From: Bacteroidales bacterium
GTDB lineage: Bacteria; Bacteroidota; Bacteroidia; Bacteroidales; UBA932
Assembly: GCA_017529425.1 (NCBI GenBank)
Contig: JAFXNQ010000023.1
Location: 1 to 45,441 of the forward strand
DNA: 45,441 nucleotides
Direction of reading: 5' to 3'
Numbering within the stretch: the stretch's first letter is position 1; every line of letters starts with the position of its first letter. A program made the position numbers and the translations under genes. This document shows positions 1 to 7,234 of this stretch, in pieces. The notes below the pieces were generated by a model, which worked only from the letters and a program-made list of their open reading frames with translations, was not told the origin of the DNA and searched no databases.

Positions 1-175
1 GAAGCACCCGATTGAGTCCTCCTTCCGGATCCGCGGCGATAGCCGCTTCATAAGCATGTACAACCTTGGAGACAGTCTTTCTGTCCACGCCGAGTTTGCG
101 GGCGATCGCCCGCAAACTCGGCTCTTCTACTCTGTAGTAGTGAAGAATCTGTACGTAAATGTCCATAACTATCAT
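1..175 (-). CDS. IS21-family transposase IstA, N-terminal fragment (partial at window edge)
   Basis: The minus-strand frame reads MIVMDIYVQILHYYRVEEP and then a helix-turn-helix segment SLRAIARKLGVDRKTVSKVV, which is the usual N-terminus of IstA: a DNA-binding helix-turn-helix ahead of the DDE integrase core. Start is at 175 or at the in-frame ATG at 166. The gene continues past base 1, so the catalytic core and the partner ATPase IstB are not visible. The codons for PSLRAIARKLG contain a perfect 34-base palindrome (89-122). A generic Fis/HTH_21-type regulator is possible, but the nearby TG-type element end and the interrupted neighbour favour a transposase. Confidence 0.6.
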   Translation of the reverse strand, partial: MIVMDIYVQILHYYRVEEPSLRAIARKLGVDRKTVSKVVHAYEAAIAADPEGGLNRVL

Positions 176-238
176 CGTTTTGATATTTGCTCCTAAGCAA
201 ATCAAAACACCTGATTAGTGGACCATTTTTCAATTACA
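1..238 (-). mobile_element. Left end of an IS21-like insertion sequence (truncated by window edge)
   Basis: The window opens inside an element whose first gene reads leftwards and looks like an IS21-family transposase (IstA). Its probable outer end is the TG at 238-237: reading leftwards from there, TGTAATTGAAAAATGGTCCAC occupies 238-218, of the TG-start type used by IS21 elements. A hairpin lies at 177-208 (GTTTTGAT..TTGCT paired with AGCAAATCAAAAC), between the end and the transposase start, where it could block incoming transcription. The right-hand flank (239 on) continues into a GH32 fragment, so the element probably broke that gene. The other end and the target duplication are outside the window, so the boundary is inferred. 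Confidence 0.6.
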
Positions 239-861
239 ATAGTGGGGGAAAATTGAATTACTATCTACAGGTGATGGCCTGCAGCCTTATCATCGACTCG
301 ATGGATGGCCGCAGCGGCGTTCTGTACTACTTGGGCGACTTTGTGGGCGGAGTTTTTGTTCCGGATGATACCGATACCCATATGGCAGATTTCGGAGCGA
401 CGTATGCCGGCTCTACCTGGAACCATGCTGACAGGCGTATAATGACATCCTGGCTGTTCGAATACAAACATTGGCTGCAGCACTACAACGATGCTATGTA
501 CCGCACTAAGGAATGGTGCGGCCGTCTAACAACACCTCGCGAAATCACGTTGGGAACTTACAGCGGCAAACAAATTCTAAAGTTTTATCCTCCGAAGGAA
601 GTGCTGGCCGCCGCATCAGCCGAAGAATGCATCAAGGCTGAGTTGTCTTCTTCCAGCCCTTCTTTCAAGTGCGACCCGTTTACACTTACGTTCGATGCAT
701 CAAAGGCTACAATTACTACAAAAGGCCTTATGAACGATGCCGTACTGAAAGTTGACGGCGCCACAAAGCACGATGTCTTGATTCTTCGCGGGGACTATTG
801 CGCCCAAATCTTCATAGACGGCGGCGCCGTGTGCCACACCGGCCTGCTGGACGCCAGGTAG
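239..861 (+). pseudogene. GH32 glycosidase (fructanase/levanase-like), C-terminal remnant
   Basis: An open frame runs from inside the IS end (first ATG at 187) to the stop at 859-861. From about base 245 the translation matches the later part of a GH32 enzyme: GVLYYLGDFVGGVFVPDDTD, then DFGATYAGSTW, RRIMTSWLF and LTTPREITLGTY, which correspond to the family's Y.G.F.G..F, D.G..YA, RRI..GW and LTLPREL blocks. A C-terminal beta-sandwich follows, ending with an IFIDGG strand. The N-terminal catalytic part of the five-bladed propeller (WMNDPNG and RDP motifs) is missing and no start codon belongs to the gene itself. GH32 enzymes hydrolyse fructans and sucrose-type links; this copy should be inactive. 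The break coincides with the IS21-like end. Confidence 0.7.
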
Positions 862-990
862 TGATCAACAGCGGTGCGAGAATGCCGCTGGTAGGATGCC
901 TGCCAGCAGTTTTGCAGTTTGCTGTTGCCTTACCCTTGTCGTCCGAAAGGTAGAGGGTTATTTGCCAAGAACCAGGAGGCCTCCGGTCCC
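862..990. other. Short spacer between convergent GH32 remnant and ATPase gene
   Basis: About 130 bases between the stop of the GH32 remnant and the stop of the minus-strand ATPase. No convincing hairpin with a T-tract, promoter or small gene is visible here. Confidence 0.5.
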
Positions 991-2130
991 CTATGAACAA
1001 TGCCGCTCCAGCCAACGGGAGAAGAACACGTCGTAAACCTCGTAGGTAGAACCGTCAATAGACAGTGTCTTGAGAACCAATTCTTTGTCTTCCAAGGACT
1101 CGGCTGCGAGTCTGGACGTGGCGGCACTTCCGATTTTATATTTTGAAATAAATGAGTTGGAAGTTATCTGTGTGACTGTTTCTTCTTTGGCAAGGCCAAT
1201 CAGGAACCGCCATTGTTGTACAGGGAGAATCTCACGCAGCTGAAGATAATTGAAGCTCTCCTGGTCAAGGATATCGTTGCAAACTTCCCTTGCGAGGTCG
1301 ATTGTCACGTGCTTGATGCCAGTGTCGAAAATATTGTGGCAAACCCTCTGCGTGTAATATGTATGAATATTGGTCCAGTCGAGGATAAAATCAAGCGCAT
1401 CCATATCAATTAGGCGGTCTCTTTTTCCGAACATGGAGTTAATGAAATCACCGTATACAACTCTATCCAGCTTGCCCAAGAATAATGATTCGACACTGCC
1501 ATAAAAAGGCCTTTTGGCATCATTGAACATAGCCGTCATAAGCCTGCGCTTACTACCGCTGAATATAAAATGAATGTTATGTAGGTTCTGGGTATATGTA
1601 CGTAAGAGGGCCTCTACATTTTCCTCTGGATACTCAGTAATCTGTTGGAATTCATCTATTGCAAAAACCAGAGGACTTCTGCTACAGCCATCAAGAAAGT
1701 CAAAGAGACTCTTCAATGTGGACTCTTTCTGAGCAGAGGAGACAAAGTCAAGATGTACCTGCGGAGCCCCTGTCAGCTGGTCAAACGTCAGGTACGGACG
1801 GATGGTTTTTATGAAACCCCAAAACCGTTTTCCGATAGGTGTCTTTTCAGGATACTTGGCCAGAATTGCAGAAGATAGGTTGTCAATGAGATCATTCAGC
1901 GACCCGGTTGCGTAGATGTCTGTGTATAGCGTATCAACATCCGGATAGTTATTATCAATTGTCTCAAGGACGTGAGCTACGAGCCCGGATTTCCCGAATC
2001 TCCGGGGAGAAATTACGGAGGAATCGCTGCCTCCTATTGCCCGGGTGACAAGTTTGCGGGTCTCTTCTTCCCTGTCGCAAAAAAACTCTTTCCCGGCATA
2101 GCCTTTAACTACAAATGGATTCTCAATCAT
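991..2130 (-). CDS. AAA-type ATP-binding protein (archaeal-ATPase-like family)
   Basis: A 379-residue P-loop ATPase of the large, poorly understood family common in Bacteroidota. It opens with MIENPFVVKGYAGKEFFCDREEE, the usual start of these proteins. The P-loop is VISPRRFGKSGL (about residues 34-45), the Walker B strand is PLVFAIDEFQQITEY (about 155-170), and a sensor-1-like segment IHFIFSGSKRRLM follows. The C-terminal part is a winged-helix-like region ending DVFFSRWLERHCS. The start at 2130 is preferred over one 48 bases upstream because the family begins at MIENPF and a promoter lies between the two. It is a single-gene unit. The cellular role is unknown; relatives are often near mobile DNA, and an IS end lies about 750 bases downstream. 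Confidence 0.85.
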   Translation of the reverse strand: MIENPFVVKGYAGKEFFCDREEETRKLVTRAIGGSDSSVISPRRFGKSGLVAHVLETIDNNYPDVDTLYTDIYATGSLNDLIDNLSSAILAKYPEKTPIGKRFWGFIKTIRPYLTFDQLTGAPQVHLDFVSSAQKESTLKSLFDFLDGCSRSPLVFAIDEFQQITEYPEENVEALLRTYTQNLHNIHFIFSGSKRRLMTAMFNDAKRPFYGSVESLFLGKLDRVVYGDFINSMFGKRDRLIDMDALDFILDWTNIHTYYTQRVCHNIFDTGIKHVTIDLAREVCNDILDQESFNYLQLREILPVQQWRFLIGLAKEETVTQITSNSFISKYKIGSAATSRLAAESLEDKELVLKTLSIDGSTYEVYDVFFSRWLERHCS

Positions 2131-2148
2131 CGTTAGATAACCTTTTCG

Positions 2149-2179
2149 CAAAAGTAATAAATATTTTATATTAAACAAA
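2149..2179 (-). promoter_or_regulatory. Consensus Bacteroidota promoter for the AAA ATPase
   Basis: Reading leftwards, TTTG (2179-2176), 19 bases, then TACTTTTG (2156-2149): an exact match to the -33 TTTG / -7 TAnnTTTG promoter of the primary sigma factor of Bacteroides. The -7 box ends 19 bases before the start codon. Confidence 0.75.
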
Positions 2180-2201
2180 ATGTGTTAAACAATCTGTTTA
2201 A
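2171..2201. promoter_or_regulatory. Operator-like TTAAACA repeats over the -33 box
   Basis: TTAAACA occurs at 2171-2177 and 2185-2191 as direct repeats 14 bases apart. The second copy forms an inverted repeat with TGTTTAA at 2195-2201 (spacer ATC). The first copy overlaps the -33 box of the ATPase promoter, which suggests a repressor site; the AT-rich context could produce such repeats by chance. Confidence 0.35.
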
Positions 2202-2263
2202 TCGATCCCACCTCTCTATAACATTATGTTCAATTGCTGCTAAATGATTAATTTCGCGGCATT

Positions 2264-3034
2264 ATGATTGACACTCACTCTCATATTTACGACGAGGCGT
2301 ACAGGGAGGATTTTGACGAGATGATTTCGCGCGCGCGGGAGTCAGGGGTCGAGCGACTGGTAATGCCTGGGATCGACTCCTCCTGCCACAATGCCATGGT
2401 GGCGTGCGCCGATGCCCTGCCGTATTTTGCATATCCCGCCATCGGGCTGCACCCTACAGAGATACGGGAAAACTGGCGGGAAGAGTTGCAGTTCGTATAC
2501 GACCATTTTGACGACCGCCCCTGGGTCGCCATCGGCGAGATAGGGATGGACCTGTACTGGAGCAAGGAGTATTTGCAAGAGCAGATTGAGGTTTTCTGCG
2601 CCCAGCTCACACTTGCCGCAGAGAAAGACCTGCCGGTTATCATCCATGCAAGGGAGGCTACAGAAGAGATTTTCGAGTGCCTGCGGCGGGTCGCGAAACC
2701 GCTTCGGGGGTCATTCCACGCCTTTACCGGAAGTTACGAAACATATAGACGGATCAAGGCTGCCGGCGACTTCTACGTGGGCATTGGCGGGGTGGTGACC
2801 TTCAAGAACGCCCACATTGCCCAAGCGGTGGAGCGCATCCCGCTGGAGGATATCCTGCTGGAGACCGACGCCCCCTATCTGACCCCTGTCCCCTACCGGG
2901 GAAAGCGCAACGAGAGCGCTTACGTGCGCCTTGTTGCGGAAAAAATAGCGGCTATCAAAGGGGTTGCATTTGAGGTCGTAGACAGGGTCACAACAGAGAA
3001 TGCCGCAGATTTATTTCGCTTTTTCAAAAAATAA
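2264..3034 (+). CDS. tatD: TatD family metal-dependent hydrolase
   Basis: A 256-residue TIM-barrel metallohydrolase of the TatD/YcfH DNase family, full length. Metal-ligand motifs are in order: DTHSHIYD at the N-terminus, the acidic GEIGMDLYW at about residue 92, LPVIIHAREA at about 128, SFHAFTGS at about 154 and LLETDAPYLTP at about 200. Family members are cytoplasmic Mg-dependent nucleases, with 3'-5' exonuclease activity shown for E. coli TatD; the substrate here cannot be read from sequence. The start is the only ATG that includes the THSH motif. A weak -7-like TAATTTCG (2249-2256) sits directly upstream. The exbB gene follows after 65 bases with its own promoter. Confidence 0.92.
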   Translation: MIDTHSHIYDEAYREDFDEMISRARESGVERLVMPGIDSSCHNAMVACADALPYFAYPAIGLHPTEIRENWREELQFVYDHFDDRPWVAIGEIGMDLYWSKEYLQEQIEVFCAQLTLAAEKDLPVIIHAREATEEIFECLRRVAKPLRGSFHAFTGSYETYRRIKAAGDFYVGIGGVVTFKNAHIAQAVERIPLEDILLETDAPYLTPVPYRGKRNESAYVRLVAEKIAAIKGVAFEVVDRVTTENAADLFRFFKK

Positions 3035-3051
3035 TTCTTAACTTGCAGCAC

Positions 3052-3059
3052 TATATTTG
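3052..3059 (+). promoter_or_regulatory. -7 box of the exbB operon promoter
   Basis: TATATTTG matches the TAnnTTTG consensus, 40 bases before the exbB start. The -33 position is A/T-rich without a clear TTTG. Confidence 0.5.
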
Positions 3060-3099
3060 TTAACAACGCAAAATCTATATTATCATTAATTAAAAACCT

Positions 3100-3912
3100 A
3101 TGAAAAAAGTTTTCATGTTTTTGGCAGTAGCAGGTCTTCTGACTTTCACTGCTTTCCAATCAGTTCGCGCGCAAGATCAAGAGGCTACAGAGCAGACAGC
3201 TGAGGCAGCAGACGCTGAAGAGGCCGTTGCAGCTCCCGCACCTGAGACACCCGCTAACCCTTTTGAGGCTACCGGTAGCGACAAGCCTCTGCACCAGCAA
3301 CTCAAAGCTAAATTCATCGAGGGTGGTGCAGGCTTCATGGCATTGGTATTGATCTGCCTTATCCTTGGTCTGGCTATCGCAATCGAGAGAATCATCACTC
3401 TCAACCTTGCCCAGACAAACACCAACAAACTTCTCGACAGTGTTGAAGATGCTATCAAGAAGGGTGACATAGAGAAGGCTAAGGAGGTTTGCCGCAACAC
3501 CCGCGGCCCTGTTGCAAGCATCTTCTACCAGGGTCTCATCCGTATGGATCAGGGCGTTGAGAATGTAGAGAAAGCCGTTACCTCTTATGGTTCCGTTCAG
3601 ATGGCTCAGTTGGAGAAGGGTCTCTCCTGGATCTCCCTCTTCATCGGTATCGCCCCGATGCTCGGATTCCTCGGTACTGTGATCGGTCTGATTCAGGCAT
3701 TCGATGCCATCGAGGTTGCAGGTGATATCTCCCCGAACCTGGTTGCAGGCGGTATGAAAGTCGCCCTGATCACCACCGTCGGCGGTCTTATTGTTGCCAT
3801 CATCCTTCAGTTGTTCTATAACTACCTTATCTCCAAGATCGACACCATCGTGGCTCAGATGGAGGACGCTTCCATCAGCTTCGTTGACCTGCTGGTTAAA
3901 TACCAGAAATAA
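3100..3912 (+). CDS. exbB: MotA/TolQ/ExbB proton channel family protein
   Basis: 270 residues. An N-terminal signal-like segment (residues 1-24, ending SVRAQ) leads into an acidic, Ala/Pro-rich stretch (about 25-60). A first membrane helix follows at about 78-100 (FMALVLICLILGLAIAIERI), then a cytoplasmic loop, and two helices packed with the family signature LSWISLFIGIAPMLGFLGTV (about 172-191) and GGMKVALITTVGGLIVAIIL. ExbB pentamers with ExbD couple the proton gradient to TonB-dependent outer-membrane import, which SusCD-type nutrient uptake relies on. First gene of a four-gene operon. The extra N-terminal signal segment is common in Bacteroidota ExbB proteins and absent from E. coli ExbB. 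Confidence 0.93.
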   Translation: MKKVFMFLAVAGLLTFTAFQSVRAQDQEATEQTAEAADAEEAVAAPAPETPANPFEATGSDKPLHQQLKAKFIEGGAGFMALVLICLILGLAIAIERIITLNLAQTNTNKLLDSVEDAIKKGDIEKAKEVCRNTRGPVASIFYQGLIRMDQGVENVEKAVTSYGSVQMAQLEKGLSWISLFIGIAPMLGFLGTVIGLIQAFDAIEVAGDISPNLVAGGMKVALITTVGGLIVAIILQLFYNYLISKIDTIVAQMEDASISFVDLLVKYQK

Positions 3913-3953
3913 TCTTCCGGGTAGAATTATTAACAATTGAAAACAACAAAACA

Positions 3954-4370
3954 ATGAAACTGGCTAAATATTTAAAATGGGTCCTTCTGGGTATCTCTGC
4001 GATATTGCTGGTTGTTTTCTTCCTCCTGCCGCACAATAGCGCAAGCGACGCGATGGTGGATACCTACATTTTCTGGGCATACATCCTCGTAGCTATTACG
4101 CTGATTCTGGTGCTGGCCTTCCTGCTTATCGACGTAAGCAAGTCCAAGAAAAGCCTTATATCCTTTCTTGCGATTATCGTCGGTGCAGTGGCGCTGGTAG
4201 TCATTTGCTGGCTGCTGGCTCCCGGCGGAGAAGTTGCAACAAACGCCGCTTACACCCCGAAGGTATCGAAATTCTCCGATGCAGCTCTCTATGTCACTTA
4301 TGTGATGGTTGCCGCATCTATCATAGCTATCGTGGCATCTGCCATCAGCAACGCTATTAAGAATCGTTAA
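3954..4370 (+). CDS. Small four-helix membrane protein in the exb operon
   Basis: 138 residues with four predicted membrane segments, at about 8-25, 40-62, 70-90 and 112-133. No catalytic motif is visible. It lies between exbB (41 bases upstream) and exbD (12 bases downstream) on the same strand, so it is almost certainly co-transcribed. Proteins of this size occupy the same slot in other Bacteroidales exb operons, but I know of no assigned function. An accessory or stabilising part of the ExbBD motor is an inference from position only. Confidence 0.75.
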   Translation: MKLAKYLKWVLLGISAILLVVFFLLPHNSASDAMVDTYIFWAYILVAITLILVLAFLLIDVSKSKKSLISFLAIIVGAVALVVICWLLAPGGEVATNAAYTPKVSKFSDAALYVTYVMVAASIIAIVASAISNAIKNR

Positions 4371-4382
4371 TAAGAAAGTAAA

Positions 4383-4964
4383 ATGGCATCAAAAAAGACT
4401 CCCGAAATAAATGGAAGCTCAATGGCCGACATCGCTTTCATTGCGTTGATATTCTTCCTGATGGTTACGACTATGGACCAGGAGAAGGGTCTCCCTCGTC
4501 GTCTCCCACCCATGCCTGATGAAAACATGAAGCTGGAGAACGAGAAGGTTAACCGTCGTAACATCGTGATTGTGAAGATCAACGTCAATGACCGCGTATT
4601 TGCCGGGGATGAACCTATAGATGTCAGTCAACTTAAAGATAAGATCGTAGAGTTCCTCACCAACCCCAACAACGACCCCAATCTCCCCGAGAAAGTCGTG
4701 AAGGATATCCAGGGCTTTGGCCCGTATCCCGTATCTAAGGGTGTGATTTCTCTGCAGAACGACCGTGGCACGACGTACAGCAAGTATATCGCCGTACAGA
4801 ATGAATTGGTCAAGGCCATAAACGAAATCCGAGACGAGTTCTCTGTCGCCAACTACGGCAAGAAGTATGCTCAGCTCGATGATGACAAACAGAAAATCGT
4901 GCGTAAATGTATCCCGCAGCAGATTTCTGAGGCCGAGCCCAAGGATACCAAACTACAGAAATAG
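4383..4964 (+). CDS. exbD: ExbD/TolR family biopolymer transport protein (first copy)
   Basis: 193 residues. A short cytoplasmic N-terminus is followed by one membrane helix, MADIAFIALIFFLMVTTMDQE (about 14-34), which carries the family's membrane Asp (ADIAF). The rest is a periplasmic domain; NIVIVKINVNDRVFAGDEPIDVSQLKD resembles the ExbD/TolR periplasmic fold. ExbD sits in the ExbB pore and transmits proton-driven motion to TonB. The C-terminal part (residues about 130-193) is longer than in E. coli ExbD. The next exbD starts 12 bases downstream, and a paired non-identical ExbD arrangement is usual in this phylum. Confidence 0.92.
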   Translation: MASKKTPEINGSSMADIAFIALIFFLMVTTMDQEKGLPRRLPPMPDENMKLENEKVNRRNIVIVKINVNDRVFAGDEPIDVSQLKDKIVEFLTNPNNDPNLPEKVVKDIQGFGPYPVSKGVISLQNDRGTTYSKYIAVQNELVKAINEIRDEFSVANYGKKYAQLDDDKQKIVRKCIPQQISEAEPKDTKLQK

Positions 4965-4976
4965 GAGGTTATTAGT

Positions 4977-5441
4977 ATGGCAACATTCAAGAAAAGTGGC
5001 AAAAAGACCATGCCGGCAATCTCAACCGGTTCGCTGCCCGATATCGTGTTCATGATCTTGCTCTTCTTTATGGTGACCACCACTATGCGTCAGACAGAGC
5101 ATATGGTTATGGTATCTCTGCCTGCAGCTAGCGAAATCTCCAAGTTGGAGCGTAAGGACCTGTCCAGCTACATATATGTCGGTACCCCTCTGAAAAAGTA
5201 TCAGGGCAAGTACGGCACCGACAGCCGTATCCAGCTCAACGACTCTTTCCGCACCGTAGATGAGATCCGCGATTTTGTTGCAGCGGAGCGCGAGAACCTT
5301 TCTGAGCAGGACCGTCCGTTCATGACCGTTTCCATCAAAGCTGACAAGGACACCCGCATGGGTATCATCACTGACATCAAACAAGAGCTTCGCCGCTGTA
5401 ACGCGCTTAAGATTCTTTATGGCGCAAATGCAGTTGAATAG
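4977..5441 (+). CDS. exbD: ExbD/TolR family biopolymer transport protein (second copy)
   Basis: 154 residues. The membrane helix SLPDIVFMILLFFMVTTTM (about 18-36) contains the conserved Asp (LPDIVF). A periplasmic domain follows, with the typical pattern of short strands (LSSYIYVG, FMTVSIKADKDTRMGIITDIKQEL). Last gene of the exbB operon, closed by the terminator at 5462-5499. It differs from the upstream ExbD in the periplasmic domain, so the two probably form a heteromeric pair or alternate partners of ExbB. Confidence 0.92.
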   Translation: MATFKKSGKKTMPAISTGSLPDIVFMILLFFMVTTTMRQTEHMVMVSLPAASEISKLERKDLSSYIYVGTPLKKYQGKYGTDSRIQLNDSFRTVDEIRDFVAAERENLSEQDRPFMTVSIKADKDTRMGIITDIKQELRRCNALKILYGANAVE

Positions 5442-5461
5442 GCTTATGTACATAAATTGAG

Positions 5462-5499
5462 AGAAGTGGGTGGCAAGTATTTGTTGCCCACTTCTTTTT
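5462..5499 (+). terminator. Intrinsic terminator of the exb operon
   Basis: AGAAGTGGG (5462-5470) pairs with CCCACTTCT (5487-5495), extendable inwards by wobble and A-T pairs to a GTAT loop, followed by TTTTA. It lies 20 bases after the second exbD. Confidence 0.8.
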
Positions 5500-5513
5500 A
5501 AATCGACAATCAA

Positions 5514-6734
5514 ATGAAATTCGTTAAAACCATATTATTCTCACTTATAACCGTTGTTATTGCCAGCTCCTGCTGCGAAAAACAACCCAAGGCGCAGTAT
5601 GTATTTCTGTTTATAGGTGACGGAATGGGCTTCGGCGCTGTATCTGTTGCTGAAACATATCTTGCACAGACAGAAGGTGAAGATGCAATCGGAATGGGCC
5701 AACTCGCCTTCTCATCATTCCCGGTGATGGGGGCTTCGGCCACTTTCTCTGCCGACCACCAGCGTACCGACTCCGCTGCCGGCGGCAGCGCTCTCTCAAC
5801 TGGAGAGAAGGTAAATAACAGGAGTATTTGCATCGCACCCGGCGGCGACACTCTCCAAAGCATTGCTTATAAGATTCACGATGCCGGCTACAAGGTAGGC
5901 ATAGCAGCTACGGTTTGCATAGACCACGCTACCCCTGCGGCGTTCTTTGGCCGCAGTTCAGATCGCGGCAATTATTATGAAATCGGCAGCCAGCTGGGAG
6001 ATTCCGGCTTTGAGTACTTTGGCGGCGGAGACTTCAACCGTCCCGGCGAGAACCAGCCCGACTGCTTCTCCAAGGCTGAATCTGCAGGCTACACGATTGC
6101 CTACGGCCGAGAAGAGTTCTCACAGAAAAAAGGCGATGCCGATAAAATTGTCTTTTTCCAGAAACGGGACACATCAAGGGCTATGAATCAGCTCCCCACC
6201 CATCTGGAGCGTATTCAACGCAACAATCCCGACGACATCACCCTTGCAGAACTTGTTAAAGGCGGCATAGAGGTCCTGGACAATAAGAAGGGCTTCTTTA
6301 TGATGGCTGAGGGATCCATGATTGACTGGGCAGCCCACAGCAACGACCTCCCCGGCATGATTTACGAAACGATTGATATGAGCGACGCGATAGAGGTGGC
6401 GCTGGAATTCTACCGAAAACACCCCGAAAACACCCTGATTGTTGTCACAGCAGACCATGAAACAGGCGGTCCCGCATGCAACAATCCTCAGTTAAACAAG
6501 GTGAAGGCTATGTGCGAACCGTCCGAAGGGACAAACGTAGATAATTATATGTCGGGAGAAAATAACCGTTCAGAGCTATCTAAAGAGGCCGGCATCGGCT
6601 GGACTTCCGGCTCGCATACTGCCGACAGGGTACCTGTATTTGCCATCGGTGCAGGGAGTGAGAAATTCTCGGGAGAGGTAGACAACACCGATATTCCCCT
6701 CAAAATTTGCGAAGCGATGGGCATAAACTTCTAA
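5514..6734 (+). CDS. phoA: Alkaline phosphatase, lipoprotein
   Basis: 406 residues with a lipoprotein signal (lipobox ASSC, mature Cys about residue 20), so it is likely anchored in the periplasm or outer membrane. Alkaline phosphatase superfamily motifs are all present: FLFIGDGMGFG (first metal Asp), TDSAAGGSALSTG with the nucleophilic Ser, DHATPAAFFG, AEGSMIDWAAHSND, VVTADHETGG and the late GSHTADRVPVFAIG with a metal-binding His. These enzymes hydrolyse phosphomonoesters using two Zn and one Mg and scavenge phosphate. It begins 15 bases after the exb terminator; no clear promoter consensus was found. The gene symbol follows family usage. Confidence 0.93.
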   Translation: MKFVKTILFSLITVVIASSCCEKQPKAQYVFLFIGDGMGFGAVSVAETYLAQTEGEDAIGMGQLAFSSFPVMGASATFSADHQRTDSAAGGSALSTGEKVNNRSICIAPGGDTLQSIAYKIHDAGYKVGIAATVCIDHATPAAFFGRSSDRGNYYEIGSQLGDSGFEYFGGGDFNRPGENQPDCFSKAESAGYTIAYGREEFSQKKGDADKIVFFQKRDTSRAMNQLPTHLERIQRNNPDDITLAELVKGGIEVLDNKKGFFMMAEGSMIDWAAHSNDLPGMIYETIDMSDAIEVALEFYRKHPENTLIVVTADHETGGPACNNPQLNKVKAMCEPSEGTNVDNYMSGENNRSELSKEAGIGWTSGSHTADRVPVFAIGAGSEKFSGEVDNTDIPLKICEAMGINF

Positions 6735-6754
6735 TTTTTTCCCATATTTGCAGT

Positions 6755-7132
6755 ATGAAAAAGATATTGACCTGTATTTTGGTGGCTTTTGTGGCCTTTA
6801 CTGTTGTTTCATGCAAGAAAGAACCCGCTCCAAGTAAACTTGTGGGCGATGTTACTTACCGCGATAATCAAATTCCCGGAGTTGAAGTGACCCTCACTGG
6901 CGACCCTGGCGTTTTCAAATACACTACCATCACCGATGGATATTTTATCTTTGAGAACATCCCTGCCGGGACTTATGCCGTTTCTTGCAGTTATAAGGGC
7001 AAAGCTGTAGATTCTTACCTTAAGAACTACGAAAAGAGTGATACACCTAAAAGCATTATCATTCTCCCGGGAACACTTCATACCCGCAATGTGATTATCC
7101 CCAGCACAGAGGTTCTGGACCTCGACGACTAA
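6755..7132 (+). CDS. Small lipoprotein with carboxypeptidase-regulatory-like domain
   Basis: 125 residues. A lipoprotein signal (MKKILTCILVAFVAFTVVSC, Cys at about 20) precedes a single beta-sandwich domain: LVGDVTYRDNQIPGVEVTLTG, then TDGYFIFENIPAGTYAVSCSYKG, the usual pattern of CarboxypepD_reg / SdrD-B-like domains. In Bacteroidota such domains occur at the N-termini of SusC-like receptors and as stand-alone surface lipoproteins; no enzymatic role is expected. The start at 6755 is chosen over an upstream one at 6707 because it gives a clean signal peptide and avoids overlap with the phosphatase gene. CATATTTG (6743-6750) directly upstream is one base off a -7 consensus. Confidence 0.8.
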   Translation: MKKILTCILVAFVAFTVVSCKKEPAPSKLVGDVTYRDNQIPGVEVTLTGDPGVFKYTTITDGYFIFENIPAGTYAVSCSYKGKAVDSYLKNYEKSDTPKSIIILPGTLHTRNVIIPSTEVLDLDD

Positions 7133-7158
7133 GTATAGTATTCAAGAAATATTATATC

Positions 7159-7190
7159 AATAAGGCTGGCGATACATCGTCAGCCTTATT
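7159..7190. terminator. Bidirectional terminator between convergent genes
   Basis: AATAAGGCTGGCGA pairs with TCGTCAGCCTTATT (14 pairs, one G-T wobble, loop TACA). It serves the lipoprotein gene on the plus strand and the glycosyltransferase operon ending at 7235 on the minus strand. T-rich on the plus side. Confidence 0.7.
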
Positions 7191-7234
7191 TGTTATGGAA
7201 CACAGCATGCCATGCGCCAGCATAGGCACCCTGG

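Noticed and set aside
187-238. First 17 codons of the GH32 frame as part of the enzyme
   Set aside because: They lie within the IS21-like end and do not resemble GH32.
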